From: Pseudanabaena sp. SR411
GTDB lineage: Bacteria > Cyanobacteriota > Cyanobacteriia > Pseudanabaenales > Pseudanabaenaceae
Assembly (NCBI RefSeq): GCF_002251945.1
Contig: NZ_NDHW01000037.1
Coordinates: forward strand, 62,001 to 126,000
Direction: 5' to 3'
Length of the DNA: 64,000 bases
Position numbers and translations under genes: made by a program. Each line of letters starts with the position of its first letter. Within the stretch, counting starts at the first letter, position 1. The notes beneath the pieces were generated by a model. The model worked only from the letters and a program-made list of their open reading frames with translations, had not been told where the DNA came from and made no database searches. Positions 8,022-17,674 of the stretch are shown here, one piece after another.

Positions 8022-9221
8022 TTAAATGATGGCTTCTAAGTGAATTTCTCCATCACCACTGACCCATTCAATCTGAGAAATGCCACGCGATCGCGCATGG
8101 TCACGAACAGCATCCTCCGCCCGAAATTCTAGCTCTAGCTCGATCGCTTCAATATTGGGATCTTGTCGTAAAAGTGCCGCATGGGCAAAGGCTGCTTGCA
8201 TTGCATCGGCAGTTTTAGCAACTACTAGGCAGTTAGAGGAGGCAAGAGCCTGAGGTAACTGCGACTGTAGAGCTTGCTGTAAATCCTCAAGATTAAGGCA
8301 AAAGCCAATGCTGGGATAGCTGACATTTTGGGGATGGTAAACCCCAAGCAGGTGATCATAGCGTCCACCCTGAGCAACCACATAGTTATTACAAGCGACT
8401 TCAAAAACGATCCCTGTGTAATAGTCAAAGGTTTGCATGAAGCTAAGATCAAGAATTAGGCGATCGCTTGAAGTTAGCCCCGTACTTTCCCAAAGATCAA
8501 TTAATGATTTGAGGTAATTAATTTCGCCTGTTAATCCAGAAGTCCATGTACTACCCGACAAGCGACTCAAAACATCCTTGGGCTTACCGCGCAGGTCAAT
8601 CAATTCGAGGGCATAGCCCTTGACATCAACAGGTAAGTCCATCTCTTGCAGCGCAATGCGATCAAGACTGGCTAGACATTGCCGTACTCTGGCGCGATAT
8701 TGCTCTGGCAGTAAGTCTAGCAATGCACCCGTCAGTCTGGCATCACCGAGAATAATTTTCCAGTCTGGCAGTTCTAGGCGATCAAGGCTCTCGGCTAAAA
8801 GCATCAAGATTTCACCATCCGCAAGCAATCCCGAAGCCCCCAATAGTTCTACGCCAGCCTGAAAGGATTCTTCAGAAGTGTTATTGGCTCTGCGCCGAAA
8901 TACATTGGCGTTGTAATAGAGTCGCTGCGGACAGGTTGCCACATTCTGCCCCAGACGAGCGGCATAGGCTCTGGCGATCGAGGCGGTAAATTCGGGGCGT
9001 AATCCTAAAATATCAATGCTGCTGCTATGCAGTTGAATCACCGATTTGGGATCAACGGCTCCACCTGCGGTCAGCGATCGCAGATGTTCGACAGTAGGAG
9101 TAATGATGCGTTGATAGCCCCACGACTGAAAAACTTGTTGAATGCGGCTCTCGATCCAACTCTTTTGAGCAACGTCTAGGGGAAGTAAGTCTTTTGCGCC
9201 AGTTGGCAGTTGATGCACCAT
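8022..9221 (-). CDS. hisZ: ATP phosphoribosyltransferase regulatory subunit HisZ
   Basis: HisZ is the catalytically inactive histidyl-tRNA-synthetase paralogue that activates short-form HisG, the first enzyme of histidine synthesis. The 399-residue protein has a class II aminoacyl-tRNA-synthetase core. It shows motif 1 around IITPTVEH and motif 2 (RLYYNANVFRRR). GRYDHLLG is in place, but the anticodon-binding domain of true HisRS is absent or reduced. The usual HisRS histidine-A motif (RGLDYYTG) appears as MQTFDYYTGIVFE, as expected for HisZ. The gene is monocistronic; hisG is not in the window. Confidence 0.9.
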   Translation of the reverse strand: MVHQLPTGAKDLLPLDVAQKSWIESRIQQVFQSWGYQRIITPTVEHLRSLTAGGAVDPKSVIQLHSSSIDILGLRPEFTASIARAYAARLGQNVATCPQRLYYNANVFRRRANNTSEESFQAGVELLGASGLLADGEILMLLAESLDRLELPDWKIILGDARLTGALLDLLPEQYRARVRQCLASLDRIALQEMDLPVDVKGYALELIDLRGKPKDVLSRLSGSTWTSGLTGEINYLKSLIDLWESTGLTSSDRLILDLSFMQTFDYYTGIVFEVACNNYVVAQGGRYDHLLGVYHPQNVSYPSIGFCLNLEDLQQALQSQLPQALASSNCLVVAKTADAMQAAFAHAALLRQDPNIEAIELELEFRAEDAVRDHARSRGISQIEWVSGDGEIHLEAII

Positions 9222-9290
9222 ACAATTCTCTCAGTCTTCGTCTTTTATCGTACCGTGAATCCTTACCGATATTAGGCAATCGCCTTTTAC

Positions 9291-9313
9291 AAAACACAAA
9301 ATGGCTAGCCATT
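9291..9313. repeat. Truncated copy of the 101-bp element
   Basis: AAAACACAAAATGGCTAGCC corresponds to one hairpin arm of the 101-bp family with the rest deleted. It abuts the long hairpin that follows. Confidence 0.4.
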
Positions 9314-9360
9314 CCAAGAATTAGGGGTGCGGCGCAAAGCGCCGCACCCCTAATTCTTGG
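9314..9360. repeat. Perfect 22-bp stem-loop, core GGCGC-AAA-GCGCC
   Basis: Arms 9314-9335 and 9339-9360 are fully complementary with an AAA loop. It lies between the hisZ start and the ftsH terminator and has no T-run of its own. Confidence 0.85.
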
Positions 9361-9364
9361 ACAG

Positions 9365-9403
9365 CCAATAAAAAAGCCGTGCTTTGTACGGCTTTTTTAT
9401 TGG
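9365..9403. terminator. ftsH intrinsic terminator
   Basis: A 16-bp stem (CCAATAAAAAAGCCGT and complement) with A/T-runs on both sides lies just beyond the ftsH stop and would also work on the opposite strand. Confidence 0.85.
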
Positions 9404-9413
9404 GTTGAGATTG

Positions 9414-11276
9414 TTATACGTTAACTTCAGCAGGTTTGACTTGAGCTAGTAAACCAGTCAGGAATTCACCCTCGATGACTTCTGTTTCTAAAAGCTTCTC
9501 AGAGATCGACTCTAGCAAATCACGATTCGCATTGAGAATCGCTAGCGCCTTCGCATGGGCATTTTCGACGATGGTTTTGATTTCCTTGTCGATCGCTTCC
9601 GAAGTAGCAGGGCTGACATTGCGAGCCATCTCCATTCCACCAAGGAATTGATTTTGTTGCTTTTGGTAAGCAAGTGGACCTAAAACTTCGCTCATACCGT
9701 AGCTAGTCACCATCTTATCCGCGAGATCGGTAGCCCTTTGGAGATCATTCGATGCGCCTGTAGTAATGCTACCGAAAATGATTTCTTCTGCCGATCGCCC
9801 ACCGAGAAGGGTCGCAATTTGAGCTTCAATTTCTTCTTTACTTAACAGGAAGCGATCTTCCGTTGGGAGTTGCAAGGTATAGCCGAGAGCCGCCATACCG
9901 CGAGGCACGATTGAGATTTTCTCGACTTTTCCGCTACTGGAGTTAAGCGCTCCGACTAGGGCATGACCAACTTCATGATAGGCAACGATCCGCTTTTCGT
10001 TCTCATTAAGAACACGGCTCTTCTTTTCTAGACCAGCGACTACACGTTCGACGGCTTCAGCAAAGTCTTCCAGTAACACAGTTTCACGTCCCGCACGAGC
10101 CGCAAGAAGGGCTGCTTCATTAACAAGGTTAGCAAGATCCGCACCTGCAAAACCTGAAGTGCGAGTAGCGATCGTCTCTAGGTCAACACTCTTATCGAGA
10201 GTAACTTTAACAGCATGGATTTTGAGAATTGCTAATCGTCCACTCTTGTCAGGGCGATCGACTAAGACTTGGCGATCGAAACGACCTGGACGTAACAATG
10301 CTTGGTCAAGGGTTTCAGGTCGGTTAGTTGCCGCAAGAACAATCACTGTTGTTCCATCAACGCCGAAACCATCCATTTCCGTGAGCAATTGATTGAGAGT
10401 TTGTTCGCGTTCGTCATTTCCGCCGTACATGCCGCCGCTGGAACGTGCCTTACCGATCGCATCAAGTTCATCGATAAAGATGATACATGGCGATTGTTTC
10501 TTGGCTTGTTCAAACAAATCACGTACTCGTGAAGAACCAACACCGACAAAGAGTTCCACAAATTCGGAACCAGAGATACTGAAGAAGGGAACACCTGCTT
10601 CACCAGCAACAGCTTTTGCAAGCAGAGTTTTACCCGTTCCAGGAGGTCCAACTAGCAATACGCCTTTAGGAATCTTTGCGCCGATCTTGGTGTACTTCTC
10701 AGGAGTTTTAAGGAACTGTACAATTTCTTGAAGTTCTTGTTTGGCTTCATCGACACCCGCGACATCGCCAAACATGGTTTTAGTTGCTTCACCTTCGACA
10801 TAGACTTTTGCCTTGCTTTTGCCAATCTGCAAGCCACCAGGAGCACCACCGCCACCGTTACGGCTGAACAGTTGGAAGATACCAACAAAAATCAAGGGGG
10901 GAATGACCCAGCTAAGTAACGTACCGAACCAGCCTGATTTCTGAACAGGTGCGGCTGCAAATTCGACCCCACTCTTTTCGAGGCGCTCTGGCAAATTCAA
11001 GTCAAAAATTGGGGTAGTCGAAATTACATCTCCAGGGATTTCAGGAGTGACACCCTTTAATTGATAGGTGATCTGATCCTGTCCGATATATACCCTTGCT
11101 ACATTGCCTTCTTCAATTTCATGGACGAAGAGGCTATAGGGAACACGCGCCATGGGCGGCGCAAATAAGTTTGGTAAAAAGATGTTTATTATGAGCAATC
11201 CTGCGCCGATCAGCAATAGGACATTGCCAATTAGTCTTGCACGCGATCGCTTGGGATCTTCTTTTTTGACAGCCAT
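9414..11276 (-). CDS. ftsH: ATP-dependent zinc metalloprotease FtsH
   Basis: FtsH is a hexameric membrane AAA+ protease that degrades damaged membrane proteins; in cyanobacteria some FtsH complexes turn over photosystem II D1. The 620-residue protein has two membrane segments (about residues 16-36 and 115-140) around a periplasmic or lumenal loop. Walker A GPPGTGKT is near residue 212, with [11 protein letters not shown], the SRH region and the zinc motif HEVGH near 433. HEVGH replaces the more usual HEAGH. The N terminus resembles the cyanobacterial FtsH1/FtsH4 group more than FtsH2/FtsH3, by eye. It is monocistronic with its own terminator. Confidence 0.95.
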   Translation of the reverse strand: MAVKKEDPKRSRARLIGNVLLLIGAGLLIINIFLPNLFAPPMARVPYSLFVHEIEEGNVARVYIGQDQITYQLKGVTPEIPGDVISTTPIFDLNLPERLEKSGVEFAAAPVQKSGWFGTLLSWVIPPLIFVGIFQLFSRNGGGGAPGGLQIGKSKAKVYVEGEATKTMFGDVAGVDEAKQELQEIVQFLKTPEKYTKIGAKIPKGVLLVGPPGTGKTLLAKAVAGEAGVPFFSISGSEFVELFVGVGSSRVRDLFEQAKKQSPCIIFIDELDAIGKARSSGGMYGGNDEREQTLNQLLTEMDGFGVDGTTVIVLAATNRPETLDQALLRPGRFDRQVLVDRPDKSGRLAILKIHAVKVTLDKSVDLETIATRTSGFAGADLANLVNEAALLAARAGRETVLLEDFAEAVERVVAGLEKKSRVLNENEKRIVAYHEVGHALVGALNSSSGKVEKISIVPRGMAALGYTLQLPTEDRFLLSKEEIEAQIATLLGGRSAEEIIFGSITTGASNDLQRATDLADKMVTSYGMSEVLGPLAYQKQQNQFLGGMEMARNVSPATSEAIDKEIKTIVENAHAKALAILNANRDLLESISEKLLETEVIEGEFLTGLLAQVKPAEVNV

Positions 11277-11377
11277 TTTTTTATATTTTACGATTTGTTT
11301 CTAAAGTCATTATAGAAATGATGGTTTCTTGACGCTAGACAGCAAACGTAGGGATAGCCGCCTGTGTCGCTAGGAAG

Positions 11378-11423
11378 AGAATAAGCAAAAGGCAGCGCGA
11401 TCGCGCTGCCTTTTGCTTATTCT
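11378..11423. repeat. Perfect 46-bp palindrome with HIP1-like centre
   Basis: The two 23-nt halves are exactly complementary with no unpaired loop, and the centre is GCGCGATCGCGC. It overlaps the last codons of the histidine-kinase remnant (stop at 11417-11419) and lies before ftsH. As a hairpin it could terminate transcription of the kinase gene. Confidence 0.85.
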
Positions 11424-12589
11424 GGGGAAGGCAGTAATAAAGGTAAAGTAAACGAAAATGTACTGCCTTTACCGAGAATACTTTCAGCCCAAATTTTACC
11501 CTCATGTTGTTCGATGATTTTGCGGCAGATGGTTAGTCCAAGTCCTGTCCCACCCTTCCGTCTTGAATCTGATGAATCCATTTGCTGGAATCTCTCAAAA
11601 ATACTTTCTAATTTATCCGATGGAATTCCTTGCCCTTCATCTTGAACTGAAAATAGTACTTCGGTATCAGATTTACGCTCAGCAGTTAACCAAACAGTCC
11701 CGTCGGTTGACGAGAATTTGATCGCATTACTGAGGAGGTTTGTGAGAGCTTGAACAATGTAATCAGAATCAACTAAAATATCGATGTCGATTGGCTTAGC
11801 TGCCAAGATTACCCCCTGCTGTTGAGCCATGGGTTGCATAGATTCCGTTGCTTTAATCATTAAAGCCGCAGCATTACAGACCTGCTTTTCCATTTGGACT
11901 TCCCCTGCCTCAATCCGCTGCAAATCAAGGACATTATTAACTAAGCGTAGCAATCGTTCGGTATTATCATAAGCGATCTCTAGCATTTGCTTACCATCTC
12001 TAGACAAGTTACCTAAGCGCCCAGTTGCCAAAATTTTTAAAGCACTATGCATAGATGTTAAGGGTGTGCGTAATTCATGACTGACCACAGCGATAAATTC
12101 ATCTTTCATGCGTTCGATCGCAAAGCGATCGCTGATATCACTGGTCAACGCAAAGAACCCAATCACATTTTTGTGTTCATCAAGGTGAGGAATATAGGTA
12201 ACATTCACCGAGCAAGGTAGTCCATTCTTTAAGGTAATTTCATTTTCGTAGGTAACTGCTTGTCCTCTTAGCACTAACTTCACATAGATTTGCATTCGTG
12301 CATAACATTCAGCCCCCCAAACGGTTTCAATATTGCTGCCATAAATATTGTCTGGTGACTTTCCTAGCCAATCTTCATAGGCTTTGTTGTTAAAGCGATA
12401 GTACTGATGTTCATCGACATAGGCAATCAGAACTGGTAACGCATTGGTGATTAGTCGCAACTGTTCCTCACTACGACGTAGCGCTGTTTCCGCCAACATC
12501 CGATCATTGATTTCTTGCTGAAGACTGCGATTGACTTCTTGTAACTCCGCAGTGCGTACTTCCACAATTTCTTCAAGATGTTCTAATAA

Positions 12590-13723
12590 CTGATGTTACG
12601 TGGAAGGAACAGTCAGTTTTTGAAGAAGAGAGAAACTAGCCCTAATAGCATTGAAGTAGAGTTTAGCCTTGAGAGCACAATGATTGAGTTTCGTATTGAT
12701 ACGAAGGCGCTCTAACTTAACAAAAGCCAAAAAGCAAGCAAAGATGTGATTTTTCTGAGTATGAGCAATCCCTGTAGGAGACTTAGCAAGAGCGAGATTA
12801 GATTTCAAAGACTTGTGAAATTCTTCGACTTTCCATCGTTTTTGATAGATTGTGTTGATGTCAGTTGCAGTTAAGTCGAGATTACTGCAAGCTAAATACA
12901 AAATCCCTGTGGATTGATCTTTGTTTCTAAAAACTTGCTTGGTGATCGAGACAGGAAAATCAAGTCCCTTTAAAAACACCTTGCAACAGGAATCTGGGTT
13001 TAACTCAATTGACTCAAGATTAACGAAAAGTCCCTGACATTTATCGTCTGGAGATAATGCAACCAAACGATTGCCTTTAAGAGCAATGATGAAGTCTTTT
13101 TTGACTCGGAGCTTAATGTATTGCATATTTTCTTTGCTGCTGAACCAACTATCGGCCAATACATAACTGAACTTTAGTCGATTCTGACAGCAGACATGGA
13201 GCATGTTTCGCATCATCTCATTTTTGCTTTCCTCAGATACGAATTTTGTTTTACCTGTTTTTGTGTCGGTTACCTCTTGCAGTTTTTGGACAATTTCAAA
13301 GGCGACAGGTAAGCTGATAGCTTCGTTGTGATAAATACAGTTGAGGATATTTATGCCTTTGACACTACGGTTACTACTATGGTCAAAGTACCACCCTACT
13401 ATCGTATTTTCATCACTATAAGGTTTTGGCTCTAGGGTGTCATCAAATATCAGTACTCCCTCTTCGCTTTCATGCTTGCGGATTGTCGGTTTGACAAGAT
13501 ACCATAACTCTGGTGATCCTCCTGTAATTTGCCTTAACCGACTGGTAATTTGGTCATGGCTTAGTTCCCCGTCTAGTAATTCTGATAGTCCTGTTGCGGT
13601 CACCTTTCCGAAACTACTGATTAGGTAATCTGAGTATAGGTCTAAGAACTTTCTGTCCATACCTTTTAGCCTCTTTTTGAGCCTATCTTTACTCTACTCT
13701 GCTTTCCTTCCACGTAACATCAG
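12590..13723 (-). mobile_element. IS4-superfamily insertion sequence (IS701-like), 1,134 bp
   Basis: Perfect 20-bp terminal inverted repeats (CTGATGTTACGTGGAAGGAA at 12590-12609 and its complement at 13704-13723) bound one transposase gene. It splits the kinase gene between the GAF domain and the following coiled coil. The flanking bases (...TAATAA on the left, TCTTAAT... on the right) do not form a clean target duplication. The same termini occur on a small non-coding element at 49647-49810. Confidence 0.92.
12596..13660 (-). CDS. IS4-superfamily DDE transposase
   Basis: The 354-residue DDE transposase is intact, so the IS may be active. The first Asp lies in VLIFDDTLEP, the second in LADSWFSS, and the Glu in the Y-x2-R-x3-E-x6-K signature (YQKRWKVEEFHKSLK), which defines the IS4 superfamily. 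Size and the FDDT motif suggest the IS701-like branch. The last codons (VPST and the stop) are encoded by the left inverted repeat of the element, so element and gene ends are tightly packed. It sits in the same orientation as the disrupted kinase gene. Confidence 0.9.
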   Translation of the reverse strand: MDRKFLDLYSDYLISSFGKVTATGLSELLDGELSHDQITSRLRQITGGSPELWYLVKPTIRKHESEEGVLIFDDTLEPKPYSDENTIVGWYFDHSSNRSVKGINILNCIYHNEAISLPVAFEIVQKLQEVTDTKTGKTKFVSEESKNEMMRNMLHVCCQNRLKFSYVLADSWFSSKENMQYIKLRVKKDFIIALKGNRLVALSPDDKCQGLFVNLESIELNPDSCCKVFLKGLDFPVSITKQVFRNKDQSTGILYLACSNLDLTATDINTIYQKRWKVEEFHKSLKSNLALAKSPTGIAHTQKNHIFACFLAFVKLERLRINTKLNHCALKAKLYFNAIRASFSLLQKLTVPST

Positions 13724-13912
13724 TCTTAATTGAGCTTGAGCTAAAGCAATGCTGATCTGATCAGCGAGTTGTTGCATTAGCTCAAGCTCAAAATCAACCC
13801 AATGATGAGGGCGATCGCAATGATGAGCAATCACTAAACCCCATAACTGATTAGGTGCAACAGCCTCATTTTGTTGATGGGAATTGAGATTTTGGAGAAT
13901 CGGGACAATTAA

Positions 13913-14013
13913 TACCAAAGAACAAAATGGCGTAGCCATTTTGTTCTTTTAAAACCCTGACTGAGTTTGGTTTTTAATTCACAAAAGTGTCGTCATACTT
14001 TTGTGAATTGGTA
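13913..14013. mobile_element. 101-bp double-hairpin element, copy 2, inserted in the GAF coding region
   Basis: Ends are TACCAAA...TTGGTA, flanked on both sides by TAA (13910-13912 and 14014-14016). Removing the element and one TAA restores the GAF reading frame as NIKAK-LIVPIL. This is direct evidence that the 101-bp unit moved into a functional gene with a 3-bp duplication. Confidence 0.85.
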
Positions 14014-14499
14014 TAACTTGGCTTTGATGTTGAACTGATTAACAAACTCAATTAGACATTCCGATAATCCTGCTTTAGGATCATGCACATCAGCGATCGC
14101 CCTCACCCGTCCCTTAGCATAAAGCCCTTGATATTCCGTAGGAAAAACTTCTTCGGGAAACGCCAAATCGAGGAGAGCTGGGTAATCAGGTAGCACTGAT
14201 TCACTAATGGCTCGTCCTGTCCCATCAGGTAAAACTTGGTAAATCAGCACGCGATCGGCTCGTAAGATGCGCTGTACTTCCGTGATGGGAGCTCGTAAAA
14301 TCTCCTTAAACTGCAACGATTGGCGAATTTTCAGCGTAACTTCTGCAAACAACTTCACCCATTTGCCTTTGTCTCCACAACACATCTTGCTCATGATTTG
14401 GAGCAGCGAGAGGAGTCTTACCGACAAGTGGCTGATTTGCTTGGCGAAGATTAGAACGCTTGCGTTCAGCCATTTTCAACAGTCAAATTAATTATCAGA

Positions 14500-14612
14500 A
14501 TGCCCTGCACTCAAGTGCAGACTGAAAGCTAAAACCCGTTGCAACAAGTTGACTTAATTGAGTCATATCTTAGATGACTTTAGCTTTTAGCCAAGAACTC
14601 AAGTTCTTGGCT
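14500..14612. repeat. Hairpin-rich dispersed-repeat-like segment
   Basis: Two short palindromes, CTGCACTCAAGTGCAG and AGCCAAGAACTCAAGTTCT (continuing into its complement), bracket a longer AGCTAAA...TTTAGCTT inverted repeat. It lies between the R3H ATPase gene and the kinase remnant. It is non-coding and resembles the nested-palindrome repeats common in cyanobacteria. Confidence 0.5.
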
Positions 14613-14623
14613 ACTTGTGATTA

Positions 14624-16366
14624 CTAATTAGGGAAAATGCGTAAACGTCGATTTGGTTCAGAACCGTAGCTCTCCGATCGCAGTTGGTAATGCTCCACTA
14701 ATTCATGCTGCATCCGCCGAATAATTGATGAACGCGGTAATAACTCCACTGGTTGACCTTTAGGAATCACAATCTGCTCCACGGCGAGACGAGTTTCTTC
14801 GAGAGCTTCGATTTCATCCTCAGAGTCACCATAGGCAAACATATTCAAGTCGCTAATCGTATCCGCAGGACTTTCATCAATGTGTAAAATCCTCCGCAGA
14901 GCGCGAGTGATTTGGGGGAGGGTGCTAGTTTTGATCGCATGAATGGGAATCTGACGTGCTTCAGCAACTTGGCGCACTTTGGAACTGGTGCGAATCTGCG
15001 ATCGCAGCGCCAACACAATATCTGCCTCATCAAGATCCTTGGTGATTTCAATCGGTAAATTAATCGATTGCACCACCTGCTCAGTTTGATGGCGGCTGAC
15101 TCCATAGAGATAAACATTCAACGTACCAAAACGCTCTCGCATCGCCCCATAGGAAGAAAGATCGCCAAATTCCTCTTCCTCTTCTTCGCTAGCATCGTTT
15201 AATTCTGCTACAGCAGTATTACTAATCTTGCTAGTCAAATCAGCAATTTCAGAACGCATTTGCACCTGTGGATCAAGGGGAATCGGCTTGAGTTTACCTG
15301 TGGCTCGCCAACCTTTGACGGCAGGATTTCGCATTACTTCAGGATTTTTGGGCTTTTCCTCGGCGGTGGTAACTTCACCCTCGTCGCTGACGGAGCGAAT
15401 TTGACGACCAGGATCGCGATCGCGCAGGAGCATATCAATGGTTCCCGCAACATCTGCATGGACAGCCCAACGGTAACGCTCCCACATTTCCACCGCAATA
15501 TCAAAGGTCGGTTGCGCTTTACGTTCAAGAATGCTCTTTTGGGGTAAGCCGCGCCGCCGCATTTCTTCATCACCAAGGGTGACAGACTGAATACCGCCAA
15601 TTAAGTCTGAAAGAGTAGGATTTTTAATTAAATTGGCAAGTTGATTACCATGCGCTGTACCGACAAGTTGCACACCACGCTCAGCGATCGTTCTCGCCGC
15701 CAAAGCTTCTAGTTCCGTACCAATTTCATCGATGACGATCACTTCAGGCATATGATTTTCCACTGCCTCGATCATCACTTGATGCTGCAATTCAGGCTGT
15801 GAGACTTGCATCCGCCGCGCCCGACCGATCGCAGGGTGGGGAATGTCGCCATCGCCAGCGATTTCATTGGAGGAGTCAATAATCACCACCCGCTTATTCA
15901 GGTCATCGGCAAGCACACGGGCAATCTCGCGCAGGGCTGTGGTTTTGCCCATCCCTGGTTTACCTAGCAATAAAATCGATTTGCCTGTTTCCACTAAGTC
16001 GCGAATCATAGCGATCGTGCCATAGACAGCCCGACCGACGCGACAGGTTAACCCGATGATTTCACCCTTGCGGTTGCGGATGGCACTGATACGGTGCAGA
16101 GTGCGCTCGATACCTGCACGATTATCGCCGCCAAATTCACCGACTTGATGCACACAGAGCGCTAAATCTTCTTTAGTAATCGGGTCATCAGTTAAATATT
16201 TAGTACTGTCAAAATAACGCGCTTCTGGCAACCTGCCTAAATCCATCACAATTTCGACAAGTTGTTCTAACCCGCCGCATAGTTCGAGACTGCTTTTGAT
16301 GCGTGGTGGCAAAATATCCAGAAGTTGATCGAGGTTGTCTGTAACTTGCTTGCGGATGGAGTCCAT
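14624..16366 (-). CDS. R3H/AAA ATPase, Ycf45 family
   Basis: The 580-residue protein belongs to the plastid/cyanobacterial Ycf45 family. An N-terminal region is followed by an AAA-type ATPase domain with Walker A GKPGMGKTT near residue 135 and Walker B EVIVIDEIGTE near 210. An acidic linker near residues 390-400 (EEEEEFGD) precedes the C-terminal part. A single-stranded nucleic-acid-binding R3H motif lies at the end (IIRRMQHELVEHY, RRLRIFP). The ATPase half resembles SpoIIIAA (stage III sporulation) ATPases. Function is unknown; RNA or DNA handling is inferred from R3H. It may be read through from ldpA upstream, across a 23-bp hairpin. Confidence 0.85.
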   Translation of the reverse strand: MDSIRKQVTDNLDQLLDILPPRIKSSLELCGGLEQLVEIVMDLGRLPEARYFDSTKYLTDDPITKEDLALCVHQVGEFGGDNRAGIERTLHRISAIRNRKGEIIGLTCRVGRAVYGTIAMIRDLVETGKSILLLGKPGMGKTTALREIARVLADDLNKRVVIIDSSNEIAGDGDIPHPAIGRARRMQVSQPELQHQVMIEAVENHMPEVIVIDEIGTELEALAARTIAERGVQLVGTAHGNQLANLIKNPTLSDLIGGIQSVTLGDEEMRRRGLPQKSILERKAQPTFDIAVEMWERYRWAVHADVAGTIDMLLRDRDPGRQIRSVSDEGEVTTAEEKPKNPEVMRNPAVKGWRATGKLKPIPLDPQVQMRSEIADLTSKISNTAVAELNDASEEEEEEFGDLSSYGAMRERFGTLNVYLYGVSRHQTEQVVQSINLPIEITKDLDEADIVLALRSQIRTSSKVRQVAEARQIPIHAIKTSTLPQITRALRRILHIDESPADTISDLNMFAYGDSEDEIEALEETRLAVEQIVIPKGQPVELLPRSSIIRRMQHELVEHYQLRSESYGSEPNRRLRIFPN

Positions 16367-16423
16367 TAGGCTTTTTCAGGTTTTACAGTTAGGTTTGATT
16401 TTGCAGCGCTAAGCGCTGAAGTC

Positions 16424-16472
16424 AAACCCAGCCTAAAAACTTTTGCAAAGCAAAAGTTTTTAGGCTGGGTTT
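16424..16472. repeat. Perfect 23-bp stem-loop overlapping the ldpA 3' end
   Basis: Arms 16424-16446 and 16450-16472 are fully complementary around an AAA loop. The right arm encodes the last residues of LdpA and its stop. A smaller CAGCGC-TAA-GCGCTG hairpin sits next to it (16404-16418). Confidence 0.88.
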
Positions 16473-17461
16473 TTGATTTGGGAAACGAGTTGACGGGCGA
16501 TCGCCACAGCTTGCCAGAGCAAACAAGGACGATCTTCAAGGCGATCGGGTATGTCTTCTCCCAGCCCTTCCAGAAAATCAATCACGATTTTACGAGCATA
16601 GCTGCCATAGGCAACACCAGCCACGGGGATGTTTGCTTGGCGCAGTTTGGGGACAGTACTTGCATTTGTACCACCAGCCAGTTGCACAAAGCCCAGAGGT
16701 AATTTAAAATCCAGAACCTTCTGCCCAAGTTGCAGCGCCGCACGGGTTGCACCGTCACCAATATCGCCGCTCATCGGTCTGCCATCGGTCTGCCAGATCA
16801 GCGATCGCGGTTGGGGATTCATCCCTTCGAGCAACGACATCAGATAATTCTGCAAATCTTCGCAATCTGGGAAGCTTACAGCTACTAACTTGAGCTTAGG
16901 GATAATCGGACTCAAGCGCTGCCAAAATGCGGCAAATTCTTTAGTGCGATTGGGCTGCGTATGAATTTCGATCGCATTAACCGACTGGTTAAGTACTTCA
17001 TCAAAAATATCTTCAGGGACATAAACCTGTTCGCGGGTATGAATAATCTGCACTGGACATAGCGGCAAGCAACGACCGCACCCATAACAAAGATTTGGCA
17101 TGATCCCATTGTAATCATTACTAAACTTTATTGCAGTGGTGGGGCATACTTTTTCGCAAGGTCGGCTGCAATCGCTAGGACAAAGCTGAGGATCGAAAAA
17201 AGCTTTCCGAAAATGGGGGTCTTCGCCATCATTAAAGCTAACCATCACTAAAGGGGCGATCGCCTTTGTGTCTAGCTCTAGTGCGGCGGCGATGCCTTCC
17301 CTTGCGGCGGCGATCGTGGCAGGATCGGGAGCCATATCAATGCAATCAGCGCCAGCCAATGTATAAATTAGCGCCAGATGGCGAATTGAGGGTAAATGTT
17401 GATAACTCGCACCACAAATGAGCTTAAACCACTGGTGCGATCGGAGAGCTTCAAGTTCCAT
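16460..17461 (-). CDS. ldpA: Light-dependent period protein LdpA-like iron-sulfur protein
   Basis: LdpA is a cyanobacterial iron-sulfur protein that adjusts circadian period to light via cellular redox state. The 333-residue protein carries two [4Fe-4S] motifs: C94-x3-C98-x3-C102-x3-C106 and C125-x2-C128-x2-C131-x3-C135, the second of classical bacterial ferredoxin type. The remainder has no detected catalytic motif. Length and Cys layout match the family. It is divergent from clpS across an intergenic region that contains a perfect 26-bp hairpin, and sits upstream of the R3H ATPase gene. Confidence 0.88.
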   Translation of the reverse strand: MELEALRSHQWFKLICGASYQHLPSIRHLALIYTLAGADCIDMAPDPATIAAAREGIAAALELDTKAIAPLVMVSFNDGEDPHFRKAFFDPQLCPSDCSRPCEKVCPTTAIKFSNDYNGIMPNLCYGCGRCLPLCPVQIIHTREQVYVPEDIFDEVLNQSVNAIEIHTQPNRTKEFAAFWQRLSPIIPKLKLVAVSFPDCEDLQNYLMSLLEGMNPQPRSLIWQTDGRPMSGDIGDGATRAALQLGQKVLDFKLPLGFVQLAGGTNASTVPKLRQANIPVAGVAYGSYARKIVIDFLEGLGEDIPDRLEDRPCLLWQAVAIARQLVSQIKNPA

Positions 17462-17555
17462 AGTTTCAGTGCTATTTACTCAAGGTCATTAGCACGCTGA
17501 AAAACCTCGTAGTTGGGGATATTTTCGATTGTAACCGCGATCGGGCTTTGCTTTT

Positions 17556-17610
17556 CGCAACCCAGAAGATGAAGGCAGCGCTTTGCGCTGCCTTCATCTT
17601 CTGGGTTGCG
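17556..17610. repeat. Perfect 26-bp stem-loop in a divergent promoter region
   Basis: Arms 17556-17581 and 17585-17610 are fully complementary with a TTT loop and a GCAGCGC/GCGCTGC core. It is the longest perfect hairpin noticed in the window. It lies between divergently transcribed ldpA and clpS, so it cannot be the terminator of either. Confidence 0.9.
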
Positions 17611-17674
17611 TTCTATATGCACAACTATGATCGATTTTTGCGATAATGCAATATATAAAGCGTGAGTTGAGATT

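Larger units (their letters stand above)
11417..14473 (-). pseudogene. Cyanobacteriochrome-type GAF-PAS histidine kinase, disrupted
   Basis: Pieces of one gene are visible in order. The ATG at 14473 opens a frame beginning MAERKRSNLRQANQ, and a frameshift follows near 14370. A GAF domain then runs to about 14014, where the chain is broken by a 101-bp repeat element. The GAF end (13724-13912, LWGLVIAHHC...IALAQAQL) is followed by the IS. The rest (12589-11417) carries a coiled coil, PAS, HisKA (SHELRTPLTS) and HATPase (DEGQGIP, GGTGLGL). The GAF has AGLSECLIEF, aligning its Cys with the chromophore Cys of cyanobacteriochromes, though the usual neighbouring His is Leu. The 382-residue C-terminal frame might still be translated, but the photosensory kinase is inactive. 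Confidence 0.88.

Noticed and set aside
12580-13735. Target-site duplication of the IS in the kinase gene
   Set aside because: Bases outside the 20-bp termini (TAATAA left, TCTTAAT right) do not match at any length from 4 to 12; a duplication is claimed only for the related MITE at 49640.
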